From Burkholderiaceae bacterium (GTDB lineage Bacteria > Pseudomonadota > Gammaproteobacteria > Burkholderiales > Burkholderiaceae_F), in the NCBI GenBank assembly GCA_013813185.1, contig JACCSD010000050.1, forward strand, positions 1-14,693: 14,693 nt of DNA. Reading direction: 5' to 3'. Both the position numbers and the translations under genes were made by a program. Shown here in pieces: positions 7,571 through 14,405 of this stretch. How positions within the stretch are numbered: position 1 is the stretch's first letter; every line of letters begins with the position of its first letter. The notes below the pieces were generated by a model that had not been told where the DNA came from, searched no databases, and saw nothing but the letters and a program-made list of their open reading frames with translations.

Positions 7571-8040
7571 CGCTGCGGACCGCAATCGCGTGCGTGCTGC
7601 TGGCGCTGCTGACGAGCGGTGTCAGCGCTGCCACGCCTGCGCTGCAACTCGATGCGGCTGGCGCACGCCGCGCAGCGGCTCTCGCCGAACAATTGCGTTG
7701 CCTGGTGTGCCAGAACCAGTCGATCGCCGAATCGAACGCCGAACTCGCCGTCGACTTGCGCCGCGAGATCAACGAGCAGATACGGGCCGGACGAAGCGAC
7801 ACCGACATCCGCGACTTCATGGTTGCGCGCTACGGTGATTTCGTCCTGTATCGACCGCCGGTGAAATCACACACCCTGCTGCTGTGGTTCGGGCCGGCGC
7901 TGCTCGCGATTGCCGCGCTGCTTGCTTTCATGCGCGCGCTGCGCAATCGCCGCCGGCGCGTCAGCGAACGGCCGCTGACAGACGCCGAGCACGCCGAGGC
8001 TGAACGCCTGCTGGGCGGGCCGGCCAGCACACCACAGTGA
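7567..8040 (+). CDS. ccmH: Cytochrome c-type biogenesis protein CcmH (CcmL-like)
   Basis: CcmH is a periplasmic-facing thiol oxidoreductase that works with CcmG to reduce the apocytochrome c CXXCH site before heme ligation. The 157-residue product starts at GTG 7567 inside the ccmG stop (GTGA). The frame is open further upstream, but that part only shadows ccmG. It has a signal peptide (about 1-22), then the diagnostic LRCLVCQNQSIAES motif with C45 and C48 in a three-helix domain, one transmembrane helix (about 104-123), and a short basic, charged tail. It is the short CcmH type; the TPR part found as a C-terminal extension in E. coli CcmH is the separate ccmI gene here. Confidence 0.95.
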   Translation: MTLRTAIACVLLALLTSGVSAATPALQLDAAGARRAAALAEQLRCLVCQNQSIAESNAELAVDLRREINEQIRAGRSDTDIRDFMVARYGDFVLYRPPVKSHTLLLWFGPALLAIAALLAFMRALRNRRRRVSERPLTDAEHAEAERLLGGPASTPQ

Positions 8041-9272
8041 CTGCATTCGTAATCATCGCCATCGCGATGGTGACGGTGGCGCTCGCCTGGCTGCTGTGGC
8101 CGTTGCTGCGGTCCGCCGCGGGACGGTCAGTCGAACATTCCGCGGCCAACATCACCATTTTCAAGGATCAGTTCGCCGATCTCGACGCCGACCTGGCGCG
8201 GGGAACGATATCTGCAGAACAACACGCAGAGTCGAAAAGTGAGCTCGAGAAGCGGCTGCTGGCCGAGGTGCGGGCGACGCCCGAATCGGTAAGCATCGAG
8301 CGCCGCCCGCATCGCTGGTCGGCAGTTGCGGTAGCGGTCATCATTCCGGTTGCAGCGGGCGCGCTTTACTGGCAGATCGGCACTCCGGACGCGCTGTCGC
8401 CTTCCGTGATCGCCGCGAAGGAGTCCGATCAGCCCAGCCGCGAACAAATCGACGCGATGATCGCGCAGGTCAAGCAGCGGCTCGAAAAAGAGCCGAACAA
8501 CGTGGAGGGTTGGGCCATTCTGGCGCGCACCCATTACACGATAGGCAATTTCCAGGAGGCAGCCAACGCGTACGCGAAGCTCAGCTCGTTGCTGCCCAAT
8601 GACGCCAACATGCTGGCCGACTACGCCGATGCACTGGCGATGGGGCAGGGACGAAGCTTTGCCGGCAAGCCGATGGAGCTGGTGCGGCTCGCACTGCAGA
8701 TCGATCCGACCCAATGGAAAGCACTCGCGATGTCGGGCTCGGAAGCGTTCGATCGCAAGGACTACCGAGCGGCGGCCGATTACTGGCAGCGTTTGCAGGA
8801 CAGTGCTCCCGCAGACTCACCGCTCCGGCAGCGCGTCCAGGGCAGCATCGACGAAGCCCGATCCCTGGCCGGAATGCCTCCCGTTGCACAAGCGCAAAAG
8901 GGCGGCGTTGCGGGCGGCGCCCCTGCCGGCCGCAGCGTCAGCGGGACGGTCACGCTGAGCCCGTCGCTCGGGTCCAAGGTGCGCCCCGATGATTCCGTGT
9001 TCGTCTTTGCGCGTCCGGCAGACGGCTCTCGCATGCCGGTGGCCGTTGTGCGCGCGCGCGTCAGTGATCTGCCGTTGCAATTTACCCTGGATGATTCGCG
9101 CGCGATGGCGCCGACCGCGAAGATCTCGGCGCTGGGCGAAGTGATCGTCAATGCGCGTATCTCGCGCTCGGGCAACGCGATTCCCGCGAGCGGTGACCTC
9201 GAGGGAGTCACCGAGAAAGTGAAGGTCGGAACGCAGGGGATGGCGCTCGTCATCGATCGCGCGGTTCCCTAG
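8037..9272 (+). CDS. ccmI: Cytochrome c-type biogenesis protein CcmI (TPR apocytochrome chaperone)
   Basis: CcmI binds the C-terminal part of apocytochrome c and delivers it to the CcmF/CcmH ligation complex. The 411 residues show two transmembrane helices (about 3-24 and 94-114) bracketing a cytoplasmic loop with the KDQFADLDADLARGTIS segment typical of the family. TPR-type helical repeats follow (about 137-250, including NNVEGWAILARTHYTIGNFQ), then an Ala/Gly/Gln-rich linker (280-300). The C-terminal beta-rich periplasmic domain (about 300-411) starts at GRSVSGTVTLSPSL and includes DDSVFVFARPADG. The GTG start overlaps the ccmH stop (GTGA). This is the last recognisable ccm gene. Confidence 0.94.
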   Translation: MTAFVIIAIAMVTVALAWLLWPLLRSAAGRSVEHSAANITIFKDQFADLDADLARGTISAEQHAESKSELEKRLLAEVRATPESVSIERRPHRWSAVAVAVIIPVAAGALYWQIGTPDALSPSVIAAKESDQPSREQIDAMIAQVKQRLEKEPNNVEGWAILARTHYTIGNFQEAANAYAKLSSLLPNDANMLADYADALAMGQGRSFAGKPMELVRLALQIDPTQWKALAMSGSEAFDRKDYRAAADYWQRLQDSAPADSPLRQRVQGSIDEARSLAGMPPVAQAQKGGVAGGAPAGRSVSGTVTLSPSLGSKVRPDDSVFVFARPADGSRMPVAVVRARVSDLPLQFTLDDSRAMAPTAKISALGEVIVNARISRSGNAIPASGDLEGVTEKVKVGTQGMALVIDRAVP

Positions 9273-9287
9273 GCCAGAAGCCGCGCA

Positions 9288-9905
9288 GTGGTCGTCTCGG
9301 CCGTTCAGGGCTTGTTGCGTACTGCCATGCTGACAGTGCGGCGCGGGCTGGGCTTGTCCGTGCAACTGCACACCGAAGACCGCCGCGTACTCGAGCAGAT
9401 GATCTTGCCCGAGTACGCGCGCCGTACCGACATCGCGCGAATTCTGTTCGTCGGGTGTGCCGCCTACACGCAACGTTACGGTGAGCTGTTCGGCGCCCGG
9501 GAATATTGGACTATCGATCCGGTGGCACGGCGCAGCCGATACGGCAGCAGGCATCACATTGTCGATCAACTGCAAAACCTGGGACGCCATGTCCCGTCGG
9601 CCTACTTCGACCTCATCATCTGCAATGGCGTCCTCGGCTGGGGATTGAATGCGCCGGAGGATGCCGATGTTGCGTTCGCCGCGTGCCTGACCCACCTGCG
9701 CGCGGGAGGCGATTTGATGCTGGGATGGAACAACATCGCGCCACGCAACCGCGTGCTACCGGACGACATCACTGCGCTGGGGAGATTCGATCGGGTTAAG
9801 TTCGGACCGGCTCAGACAACGCGCTGGGTCGTCGACGGAGCCAATCGGCACGTCTTCGATTTCTATCAAAAGCTGGTTGGTGCACCTAGAAATCGCTTTA
9901 AATAG
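9288..9905 (+). CDS. Uncharacterised class I SAM-methyltransferase-like protein
   Basis: A 205-residue soluble protein without signal peptide or membrane helix. The pattern suggests a Rossmann-like methyltransferase: a beta-1/motif I-like segment RILFVGCAAYTQRY (51-64), an acidic residue ending beta-2 in EYWTIDP (D77), and a motif IV-like FDLIICNGVLGWGLN (108-121). After this come AACLTHLRAGGDLMLGWN (131-148), which looks like the helix and strand after motif IV, and a C-terminal stretch VFDFYQK. The glycine-rich loop is degenerate (VGCAAYTQRY in place of the usual GxGxG), so SAM binding is likely but not certain. The GTG at 9288 is 15 bp after ccmI, so co-transcription is likely; an ATG at 9327 is an alternative start. 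No ccm function is known for such a protein. The substrate is unknown: a sugar, lipid or small-molecule methyltransferase are all possible. Confidence refers to a real gene of this fold. Confidence 0.72.
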   Translation: MVVSAVQGLLRTAMLTVRRGLGLSVQLHTEDRRVLEQMILPEYARRTDIARILFVGCAAYTQRYGELFGAREYWTIDPVARRSRYGSRHHIVDQLQNLGRHVPSAYFDLIICNGVLGWGLNAPEDADVAFAACLTHLRAGGDLMLGWNNIAPRNRVLPDDITALGRFDRVKFGPAQTTRWVVDGANRHVFDFYQKLVGAPRNRFK

Positions 9906-10189
9906 ATATCGCATGATAATGAATTCGCTATATTAAGTCAGCTCGCCTTGGCCGCCACGAATCAGGTGCGACGTTTGCCTATTACACGCGATGCGTTTTC
10001 TCACCGAGGTGGCGGGTATGAACTTGATGCGGCATCGCCCCTATCTGCGCGCTCTGACGCCGCAGCAGCGGCGGGTGTGGTGGGGGCATAGGAAGCGGTT
10101 GACGTCGCGGGTTCGAATCGGGTCGTCCTGGGTTCCCGATCAAGTGCGGCGGTCATACGCCCACGCTCTTCGCTTCTGAGAGGTATCCA
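9906..10189. other. Intergenic gap before ku with AT-rich patch
   Basis: About 280 bp with no convincing gene. The first 35 bases (about 9895-9940) are strikingly AT-rich for this GC-rich region and hold two -10-like hexamers, GATAAT (9915-9920) and TATATT (9929-9934), neither with a good -35 box at normal spacing. They may be promoter material for the ku operon, about 250 bp ahead of the ku start. Further on, a T-arm-like GGTTCGAATC (10110-10119) and a 6-bp inverted repeat (ATCGGG 10117-10122 with CCCGAT 10135-10140) occur, but no tRNA fold can be built. A basic 62-codon frame (9991-10179) ends 10 bp before ku and is probably chance. Confidence 0.4.
10178..10183 (+). promoter_or_regulatory. 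Ribosome-binding site of ku
   Basis: GAGAGG lies 6 bases ahead of the ATG at 10190. It is one of the few clear Shine-Dalgarno sequences in the window and fixes the ku start, which also matches the conserved Ku N-terminus. Confidence 0.75.
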
Positions 10190-11110
10190 ATGGCTGCCCG
10201 TTCTCTGCAATCGGTGACGATTACCTTTGGGCTCGTCACTATTCCCGTAAAGATGTATTCGGCAACGAATGCGCGTGCGGGCGTCTCTTTCACGATGCTC
10301 GACGCGAGCGGCGGACGGGTAAAGCAGCAGTACATATCTGCGGAGTCGGGAGATGTCGTCCCCCGCAACGAGATGATCAAGGGGTACGAATTCGAAAAGG
10401 ACCGCTTCGTTACCTTCACCAAGGAGGAACTGAAAGCACTCGAGCAGGCATCTTCCGGCGCCGTCGAAATTACCGAATTCGTCCCGGCCGCTTCGATCGA
10501 TCCGGTGTTCTACGAGAAGGCGTACTACCTCGGCCCCGACAAAGGCGGCGCCAAGCCGTATCGATTACTGGCCGAAGCTATGCGGGAATCTGGGCGCTCC
10601 GCAATCGGCCGTTGGGCCGCGCGCGGCAAGCAGTACCTGGTCAACATCCGTGTCGTCGAGCAGGGGCTGATTCTTCAAGAGTTGCTGTACGCCGATGAAG
10701 TGCGCTCGATCGATGAGGTCGAGATTCCCGACGCCAAAGTCAGTTCGCAGGAACTTGCGCTCGCCAACCAGTTGATCGACAGCATCACGTCGAAGCGCTT
10801 CGATCCAGCTCAGTACAAGGACGACGTAAAGGACCGAATCGAAGAGCAGATTCAGAAAAAAGTGGCGGGCGAGGAAATCATCGTCACCGACGATTCTGCG
10901 GGATCCCCGAGCAGCGCTAAAGTGATCGACATCATGGACGCGTTGCGCGCCAGCCTGAAACGCAAGAGCGGCAACGGCGCTGCCGCCGATGCCTCCGGCT
11001 CGCGCGGGTCTGCAGCGCGCAAAACGACGGCCAAACGCCCGGCTGAAAAAAAGACCGCGAAGAAGGCCGCTCGCAAGGCCACCGTAAAAACGCCGCGCAA
11101 AGCCGCGTAA
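10190..11110 (+). CDS. ku: Non-homologous end-joining protein Ku
   Basis: Bacterial Ku forms a homodimeric ring that threads onto double-strand DNA ends and recruits the ligase LigD. The 306 residues (family about 260-320) hold a Ku core beta-barrel from residue 4 (SLQSVTITFGLVTIPVKMY) to about 190, with the family-typical GDVVPRNEMIKGYEFEKDRFV and FYEKAYYLGPDKGGAKPY segments. A helical region with SSQELALANQLIDSI (about 184-198) follows, then a low-complexity tail from about 272 to the end, rich in Lys, Ala and Arg (KKTAKKAARKATVKTPRKAA). Lysine-rich Ku tails in other bacteria bind DNA and affect sliding along it; that this tail does so is inference. No ligD is in the window, so the partner must be elsewhere. 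The start follows a good ribosome-binding site, and the phasin gene begins 76 bp after the stop. Confidence 0.96.
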   Translation: MAARSLQSVTITFGLVTIPVKMYSATNARAGVSFTMLDASGGRVKQQYISAESGDVVPRNEMIKGYEFEKDRFVTFTKEELKALEQASSGAVEITEFVPAASIDPVFYEKAYYLGPDKGGAKPYRLLAEAMRESGRSAIGRWAARGKQYLVNIRVVEQGLILQELLYADEVRSIDEVEIPDAKVSSQELALANQLIDSITSKRFDPAQYKDDVKDRIEEQIQKKVAGEEIIVTDDSAGSPSSAKVIDIMDALRASLKRKSGNGAAADASGSRGSAARKTTAKRPAEKKTAKKAARKATVKTPRKAA

Positions 11111-11173
11111 GCTGGACCGAAAATCCGGCTTGGTCTTGCCGATGGCGTCACCACAGGCGCCGCGTAACAACAC

Positions 11174-11179
11174 GAGGAG
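11174..11179 (+). promoter_or_regulatory. Ribosome-binding site of the phasin gene
   Basis: GAGGAG lies 7 bases ahead of the ATG at 11187. It decides the start: the frame is open from 11130, but the extra 19 residues have no comparable site and do not resemble phasin N-termini. Confidence 0.75.
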
Positions 11180-11186
11180 CGCACCG

Positions 11187-11795
11187 ATGGCACAGAAGAC
11201 AGCGATATCCAATCCAATCGCGAATTTTTACGAAGCCCAAACGACGGCGACTGCAGAAATCGCGCACGCTGCGCTGAACGGAATGCAGCGGCTGCAAAGG
11301 CTGACGCTGGAAGCGATGAGAGCCGGCGCAGGCAACCAGTTGACGCTTGCGCAATCGATGGCGACGATGCGCGACGGCGGCAGCGTGGGTCGCTCGGCTT
11401 CGCAAGCCGCAGCCCCCGCGGCAGAACAGAGCGCGCGTTACCAGCGCGAGATGGTGCAGGCAATCGCCGACATGAACAACGACATCGTGCGCGCGAGTTA
11501 TTCGATGATGGAACGCATGCGTGATGCGCTCGGTGCTGCGCAAGGATCGATGGGGACGGCGTCAGTGCTGCCGGGTTTGCCGGCGGGCGGCGCCGCCATG
11601 GCGAATCCGATGGCGATGTATGACTCGGCGATGCGCCAATGGCAGACGGCCGTGCAGCAGATGATGGAAACTCCCGCGGTCGCGATGGCGGTGGCGTCGG
11701 CGGAAGGCGACGAGCCGGTGCGGGCGGCACGCACCGCGCCGTCACGCAAACCGAAACGTGCGGCTAAGCGCAAAGCGGGCACGCATCCTCGCTGA
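11187..11795 (+). CDS. Phasin family protein (PHA granule-associated)
   Basis: Phasins coat polyhydroxyalkanoate granules in the cytoplasm and control their size and number. The 202-residue product is mostly amphipathic helix, rich in Ala, Gln and Met. The phasin-like core runs from about 8 to 115: NPIANFYEAQTTATAEIAHA, then NGMQRLQRLTLEAMRAG, an Ala-rich linker (about 62-85), and a second helix around YQREMVQAIADMNNDIVR. A Met/Ala/Gly-rich stretch (115-175) follows, and the last 20 residues are basic (PSRKPKRAAKRKAG). A basic tail is reminiscent of PhaF-type phasins, which bind DNA through a long Ala/Lys-rich tail, but this one is much shorter. No PHA synthase or depolymerase is nearby. The start is set by GAGGAG at 11174. 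The family call rests on composition and helix pattern rather than a catalytic motif. Confidence 0.8.
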   Translation: MAQKTAISNPIANFYEAQTTATAEIAHAALNGMQRLQRLTLEAMRAGAGNQLTLAQSMATMRDGGSVGRSASQAAAPAAEQSARYQREMVQAIADMNNDIVRASYSMMERMRDALGAAQGSMGTASVLPGLPAGGAAMANPMAMYDSAMRQWQTAVQQMMETPAVAMAVASAEGDEPVRAARTAPSRKPKRAAKRKAGTHPR

Positions 11796-11843
11796 GCTTT
11801 TGCGTGATGTGCGCAGTTGTGCGTAGCTCCTGCTGACTGCGCT

Positions 11844-13169
11844 GTGACATTTGCGATCTGGGCGCTGATCGCCGGCGCCATCTTCACCGTGATGGCGCTA
11901 TCGGGGACGCTGCTCAAGCGTCTGCCGCTAAGCACGTCGATGCTCTACCTGCTGGCCGGATTTGCCCTCGGACCGGCCGGGCTCGCGCTGCTGAGCCCCG
12001 CGCCACTCGCCGATCATCACATTCTCGAAATGATCACCGAAGCGGCGGTGCTGATTTCGTTGTTTGCGGCCGGTTTGAAGTTGGCGCTGCCGCTGTCGGA
12101 CCGCCGTTGGCGAAGCGCGTTGCGGCTCGCCACGCTATCAATGCTGGTAACGATCTCCCTGATGGCGGCGATCGGAGTCGTGCTGTTCGATCTCCCGCTC
12201 GGCGCGGCGATCTTGCTGGCAGCCATATTGGCACCGACCGACCCGGTATTGGCATCCGACGTGCAACTGGCCGAGCCGAACGATCGTGACTCGGTGCGCT
12301 TCAGCCTGACCGGTGAGGGGGGGCTGAACGATGGCGCCGCCTTTCCCTTCGTAATGCTCGGCCTTGGACTTCTCGGGTTGCAAGGCACGAGCTGGAGCTA
12401 CTGGCGATGGTTGACTCTCGACCTTGTGTGGGCGGTGGCCGGCGGATTGGTCATCGGCGCCCTGTGCGGATATGCGATCGGCAAGCTTGTGCTCTATCTG
12501 CGTACGCAGCACCGCGAGGCCGTGGGGCTGGACGAATTTCTGATGCTGGGGCTAATCGGCGTTGCGTATGGAAGTGCGCAGCTTGCGTCCACGTACGGCT
12601 TTTTGGCGGTGTTCGCCGCCGGACTGGCTTTGCACCGCTCACAACTTAACGCACCGGGCGTTAAAGCCGTCGAGGCCATGGATGAGGAGACGGCGGAAGG
12701 CTTGAGCGACAGCCGCAAAGTGAAAGTCGCCACCGACCCGCAGCTTGCCGGTGCCCACATGACGCAGGCAGTGCGCGGCTTCAACGAACAGTTGGAGCGC
12801 ATCGTCGAAGTGGCAATTGTCGTGATCGTCGGGGCGATGCTGACCTCGATCGCGCTGCCGGATAACTCGATCGCTTATCTCCTGCTGTTATTTTTTGCCG
12901 TGCGCCCGATTTCCGCAGCGCTCGGCCTCGCCGGCCTGAATATGCCACGCGACCAGCGTTTGCTGATCGGCTGGTTCGGCATTCGCGGAATCGGCTCGAT
13001 TTACTACCTGATGTACGCGATCGGTCAAGGTCTGCCAATGCCGCTCGCACAGCACATGGTGTCGATCGTCCTCCTGGGGGTGGTGGCGTCGATCGTGGGT
13101 CACGGAATTTCGGTGACGCCGCTGATGAATCTCTACAGCGCACGTCGCGCGCGTAAGCGCACCCGCTGA
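11844..13169 (+). CDS. Cation:proton antiporter, CPA1 (NhaP-like) family
   Basis: An inner-membrane antiporter exchanging Na+ (or K+) for protons, used for pH and salt homeostasis. The 441 residues form about 12 transmembrane helices. The family ion-site signatures are present: PTDPVLASDVQL with D133 and EGGLNDGAAFPF with N162/D163. The late-helix motif WFGIRGIGSIYYLMYA (377-392) is also there. A hydrophilic loop of roughly 55 residues (about 266-320), with many acidic residues (VEAMDEETAEGLSDS), separates two helices on one side of the membrane and is not hydrophobic enough to span it. The C-terminus is short and basic (YSARRARKRTR), with no large regulatory domain. The GTG at 11844 gives a natural first helix; TTG 11817 and ATG 11892 are alternatives, and none has a good ribosome-binding site. 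It lies 48 bp after the phasin gene. Ion specificity cannot be read from sequence. Confidence 0.9.
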   Translation: MTFAIWALIAGAIFTVMALSGTLLKRLPLSTSMLYLLAGFALGPAGLALLSPAPLADHHILEMITEAAVLISLFAAGLKLALPLSDRRWRSALRLATLSMLVTISLMAAIGVVLFDLPLGAAILLAAILAPTDPVLASDVQLAEPNDRDSVRFSLTGEGGLNDGAAFPFVMLGLGLLGLQGTSWSYWRWLTLDLVWAVAGGLVIGALCGYAIGKLVLYLRTQHREAVGLDEFLMLGLIGVAYGSAQLASTYGFLAVFAAGLALHRSQLNAPGVKAVEAMDEETAEGLSDSRKVKVATDPQLAGAHMTQAVRGFNEQLERIVEVAIVVIVGAMLTSIALPDNSIAYLLLLFFAVRPISAALGLAGLNMPRDQRLLIGWFGIRGIGSIYYLMYAIGQGLPMPLAQHMVSIVLLGVVASIVGHGISVTPLMNLYSARRARKRTR

Positions 13170-13175
13170 TCGCAC

Positions 13176-13197
13176 CGGCGCAGCGCTTATTGCGCCG
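13176..13197. terminator. Hairpin in the convergent antiporter/msrA gap
   Basis: CGGCGCA (13176-13182) and TGCGCCG (13191-13197) form a perfect 7-bp GC-rich stem with an 8-nt loop. It sits between the antiporter stop (13169) and the msrA stop (13187-13189) and extends into the last codons of msrA. Position between two converging genes suggests a bidirectional transcription stop, but there is no T tract on either side, so intrinsic termination is doubtful. Confidence 0.35.
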
Positions 13198-13831
13198 CTT
13201 GCTCACCCCACAGCTGTTTCAGGCGCGCATCGCGCCCGCAGTTGAGACGATAGAACTTGTAGCGCACCGGATTTTTCTTGTAGTAATCCTGGTGATAGTC
13301 CTCGGCCGGATAAAACCGCGTCGCGTTGACGATCTCGGTCACGATCGGTTCGCGGAACGGCTTGTTGCCACTGAGCGCTTTCTTAGAGGCATCTGCCAAT
13401 GTCCGCTGCTCGTCGTCGTGCGTGAAGATCGCCGTGCGGTAGGGGTTGCCGGAATCGCAGAATTGGCGATCCTTCGTCGTCGGATCAATGGTGCGCCAGT
13501 AATACTCGAGCAGTTTCGAGTACGTCACCCTGCTCGGGTCATAGATCACCTGCACGGCTTCGGCGTGACCGCTATTGCCCGCAGACACGCTGTCGTACGT
13601 CGGATTGGCCGTCTTGCCCCCGATATAGCCCGAGGTCGTCGAGATCACGCCGTTGATTTTGTCAAAGTCGGCCTCGGTGCACCAGAAGCAGCCGCCGGCA
13701 AACGTTGCCGTCGCGGTCGATACGGGGCGGCTGGCCGGCGCTGCCGGCTTGTCCTGGCTGACCTGCGCAAACGCCGCCCCGGCAGCGACGCCGGCGGCGA
13801 TGAGCAGCGCCACTACGGTCCGGCCGCTCAT
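13187..13831 (-). CDS. msrA: Peptide-methionine (S)-S-oxide reductase MsrA, exported
   Basis: MsrA reduces the S-epimer of methionine sulfoxide in proteins. The 214 residues begin with a Sec-type signal peptide (basic MSGR, hydrophobic core about 5-20, likely cut after AFA at 20-22) and a Pro/Ala-rich linker (about 28-40). The catalytic domain has GGCFWCTEADFDK with nucleophile C48. Other conserved segments are SGYIGGKTANPTYDSVSAG, GHAEAVQVIYDP, FCDSGNPYRTAIF and YHQDYY (179-184). Additional cysteines, C51, C125 and C198 (LNCGRDARLKQLWG), are candidate recycling residues. The signal peptide implies periplasmic action, unlike the cytoplasmic E. coli MsrA. Its ATG overlaps the msrB stop by four bases (ATGA), so msrB-msrA is one translationally coupled operon. 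Reductant supply in the periplasm (a DsbD-like route) is not encoded here. Confidence 0.96.
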   Translation of the reverse strand: MSGRTVVALLIAAGVAAGAAFAQVSQDKPAAPASRPVSTATATFAGGCFWCTEADFDKINGVISTTSGYIGGKTANPTYDSVSAGNSGHAEAVQVIYDPSRVTYSKLLEYYWRTIDPTTKDRQFCDSGNPYRTAIFTHDDEQRTLADASKKALSGNKPFREPIVTEIVNATRFYPAEDYHQDYYKKNPVRYKFYRLNCGRDARLKQLWGEQAAQ

Positions 13832-14334
13832 GCTGCCACCGGCACAAATTTGAGCGCCACGCCGTTATTGCAGTAGCGCTTGCCCGTCGGCGCAGGACCG
13901 TCGTTGAACACGTGGCCCTGATGGCCTTCGCAGCGCGCGCAGTGATACTCGGTGCGTGGATAAATCAGTTTGTAATCGGTCTTGAGTCCGATGGCATCGG
14001 GCAGCGGCTGATAAAAACTCGGCCAGCCCGTTCCGCTCTCGTACTTCGTTGCGCTGGAAAACAGGGGAAATTCGCAGCCGGCGCAGTGATACGTTCCCGT
14101 GCGCTTCTCGCGGTTCAACGCGCTGCTGCCGGGCGATTCGGTGCCCTCCCTGCGCAATACTTGATACTGCTCAGAGGTCAGCCGTGCCTTCCATTCGGCG
14201 TCGGAAAAACTCAGTTTGGCAACGCCGCCGGCACCGCCTTTTGCCGTCTTCGCGTCGGCACCCACCGATCGTTCAGCGCATCCGCCGAGTCCGAGCGCCG
14301 CCAAGGTAGTGAGTAGGGTCCGTCGAGTCATCAT
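13828..14334 (-). CDS. msrB: Peptide-methionine (R)-S-oxide reductase MsrB, exported (probable lipoprotein)
   Basis: MsrB reduces the R-epimer of methionine sulfoxide, complementing MsrA. The 168 residues start with MMTRRTLLTTLAALGLGGC, which combines an Arg pair (Tat-like TRRTLL) with a lipobox LGGC, so C19 is a likely lipidated residue. With Ala and Glu after the Cys, an outer-membrane destination is suggested by the E. coli sorting rule. The MsrB domain covers about 42-165. The structural zinc site is two CXXC pairs, C84/C87 (YHCAGCEFPLF) and C132/C135 (YHCARCEGHQGHVF). GWPSFYQP is conserved, and the catalytic cysteine is C155 in RYCNNGVALKF. Start: two adjacent ATGs (14334, 14331) follow a good AAGGAAG ribosome-binding site at about 14339-14345. 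It is the first gene of the msrB-msrA pair. Confidence 0.95.
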   Translation of the reverse strand: MMTRRTLLTTLAALGLGGCAERSVGADAKTAKGGAGGVAKLSFSDAEWKARLTSEQYQVLRREGTESPGSSALNREKRTGTYHCAGCEFPLFSSATKYESGTGWPSFYQPLPDAIGLKTDYKLIYPRTEYHCARCEGHQGHVFNDGPAPTGKRYCNNGVALKFVPVAA

Positions 14335-14338
14335 TCAT

Positions 14339-14346
14339 CTTCCTTT
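14339..14346 (-). promoter_or_regulatory. Ribosome-binding site of msrB
   Basis: On the minus strand AAAGGAAG ends 4 bases before the ATG at 14334, with its AGGA core at a normal distance. It supports the msrB start and hence the full signal sequence. An out-of-frame ATG in between (14338-14336) is probably not used. Confidence 0.65.
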
Positions 14347-14405
14347 GGGACATTTTAGGAACGCGTATTAGTCGGGCCAGAGCATCGGTCCTTACATCGA
14401 GCCTG

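Noticed and set aside
10100..10145. Possible tRNA (T-loop-like GGTTCGAATC)
   Set aside because: The bases flanking the loop do not pair as a T stem, and no acceptor or anticodon arm can be placed.
9991..10179. 62-codon basic frame ending 10 bp before ku
   Set aside because: No Shine-Dalgarno, Arg-rich composition expected by chance in GC-rich DNA, overlapped by an equally long minus-strand frame, no recognisable family.
11130..11186. Longer start for the phasin gene
   Set aside because: The ATG at 11187 has a good GAGGAG at 7 bases; the added residues have no such site.
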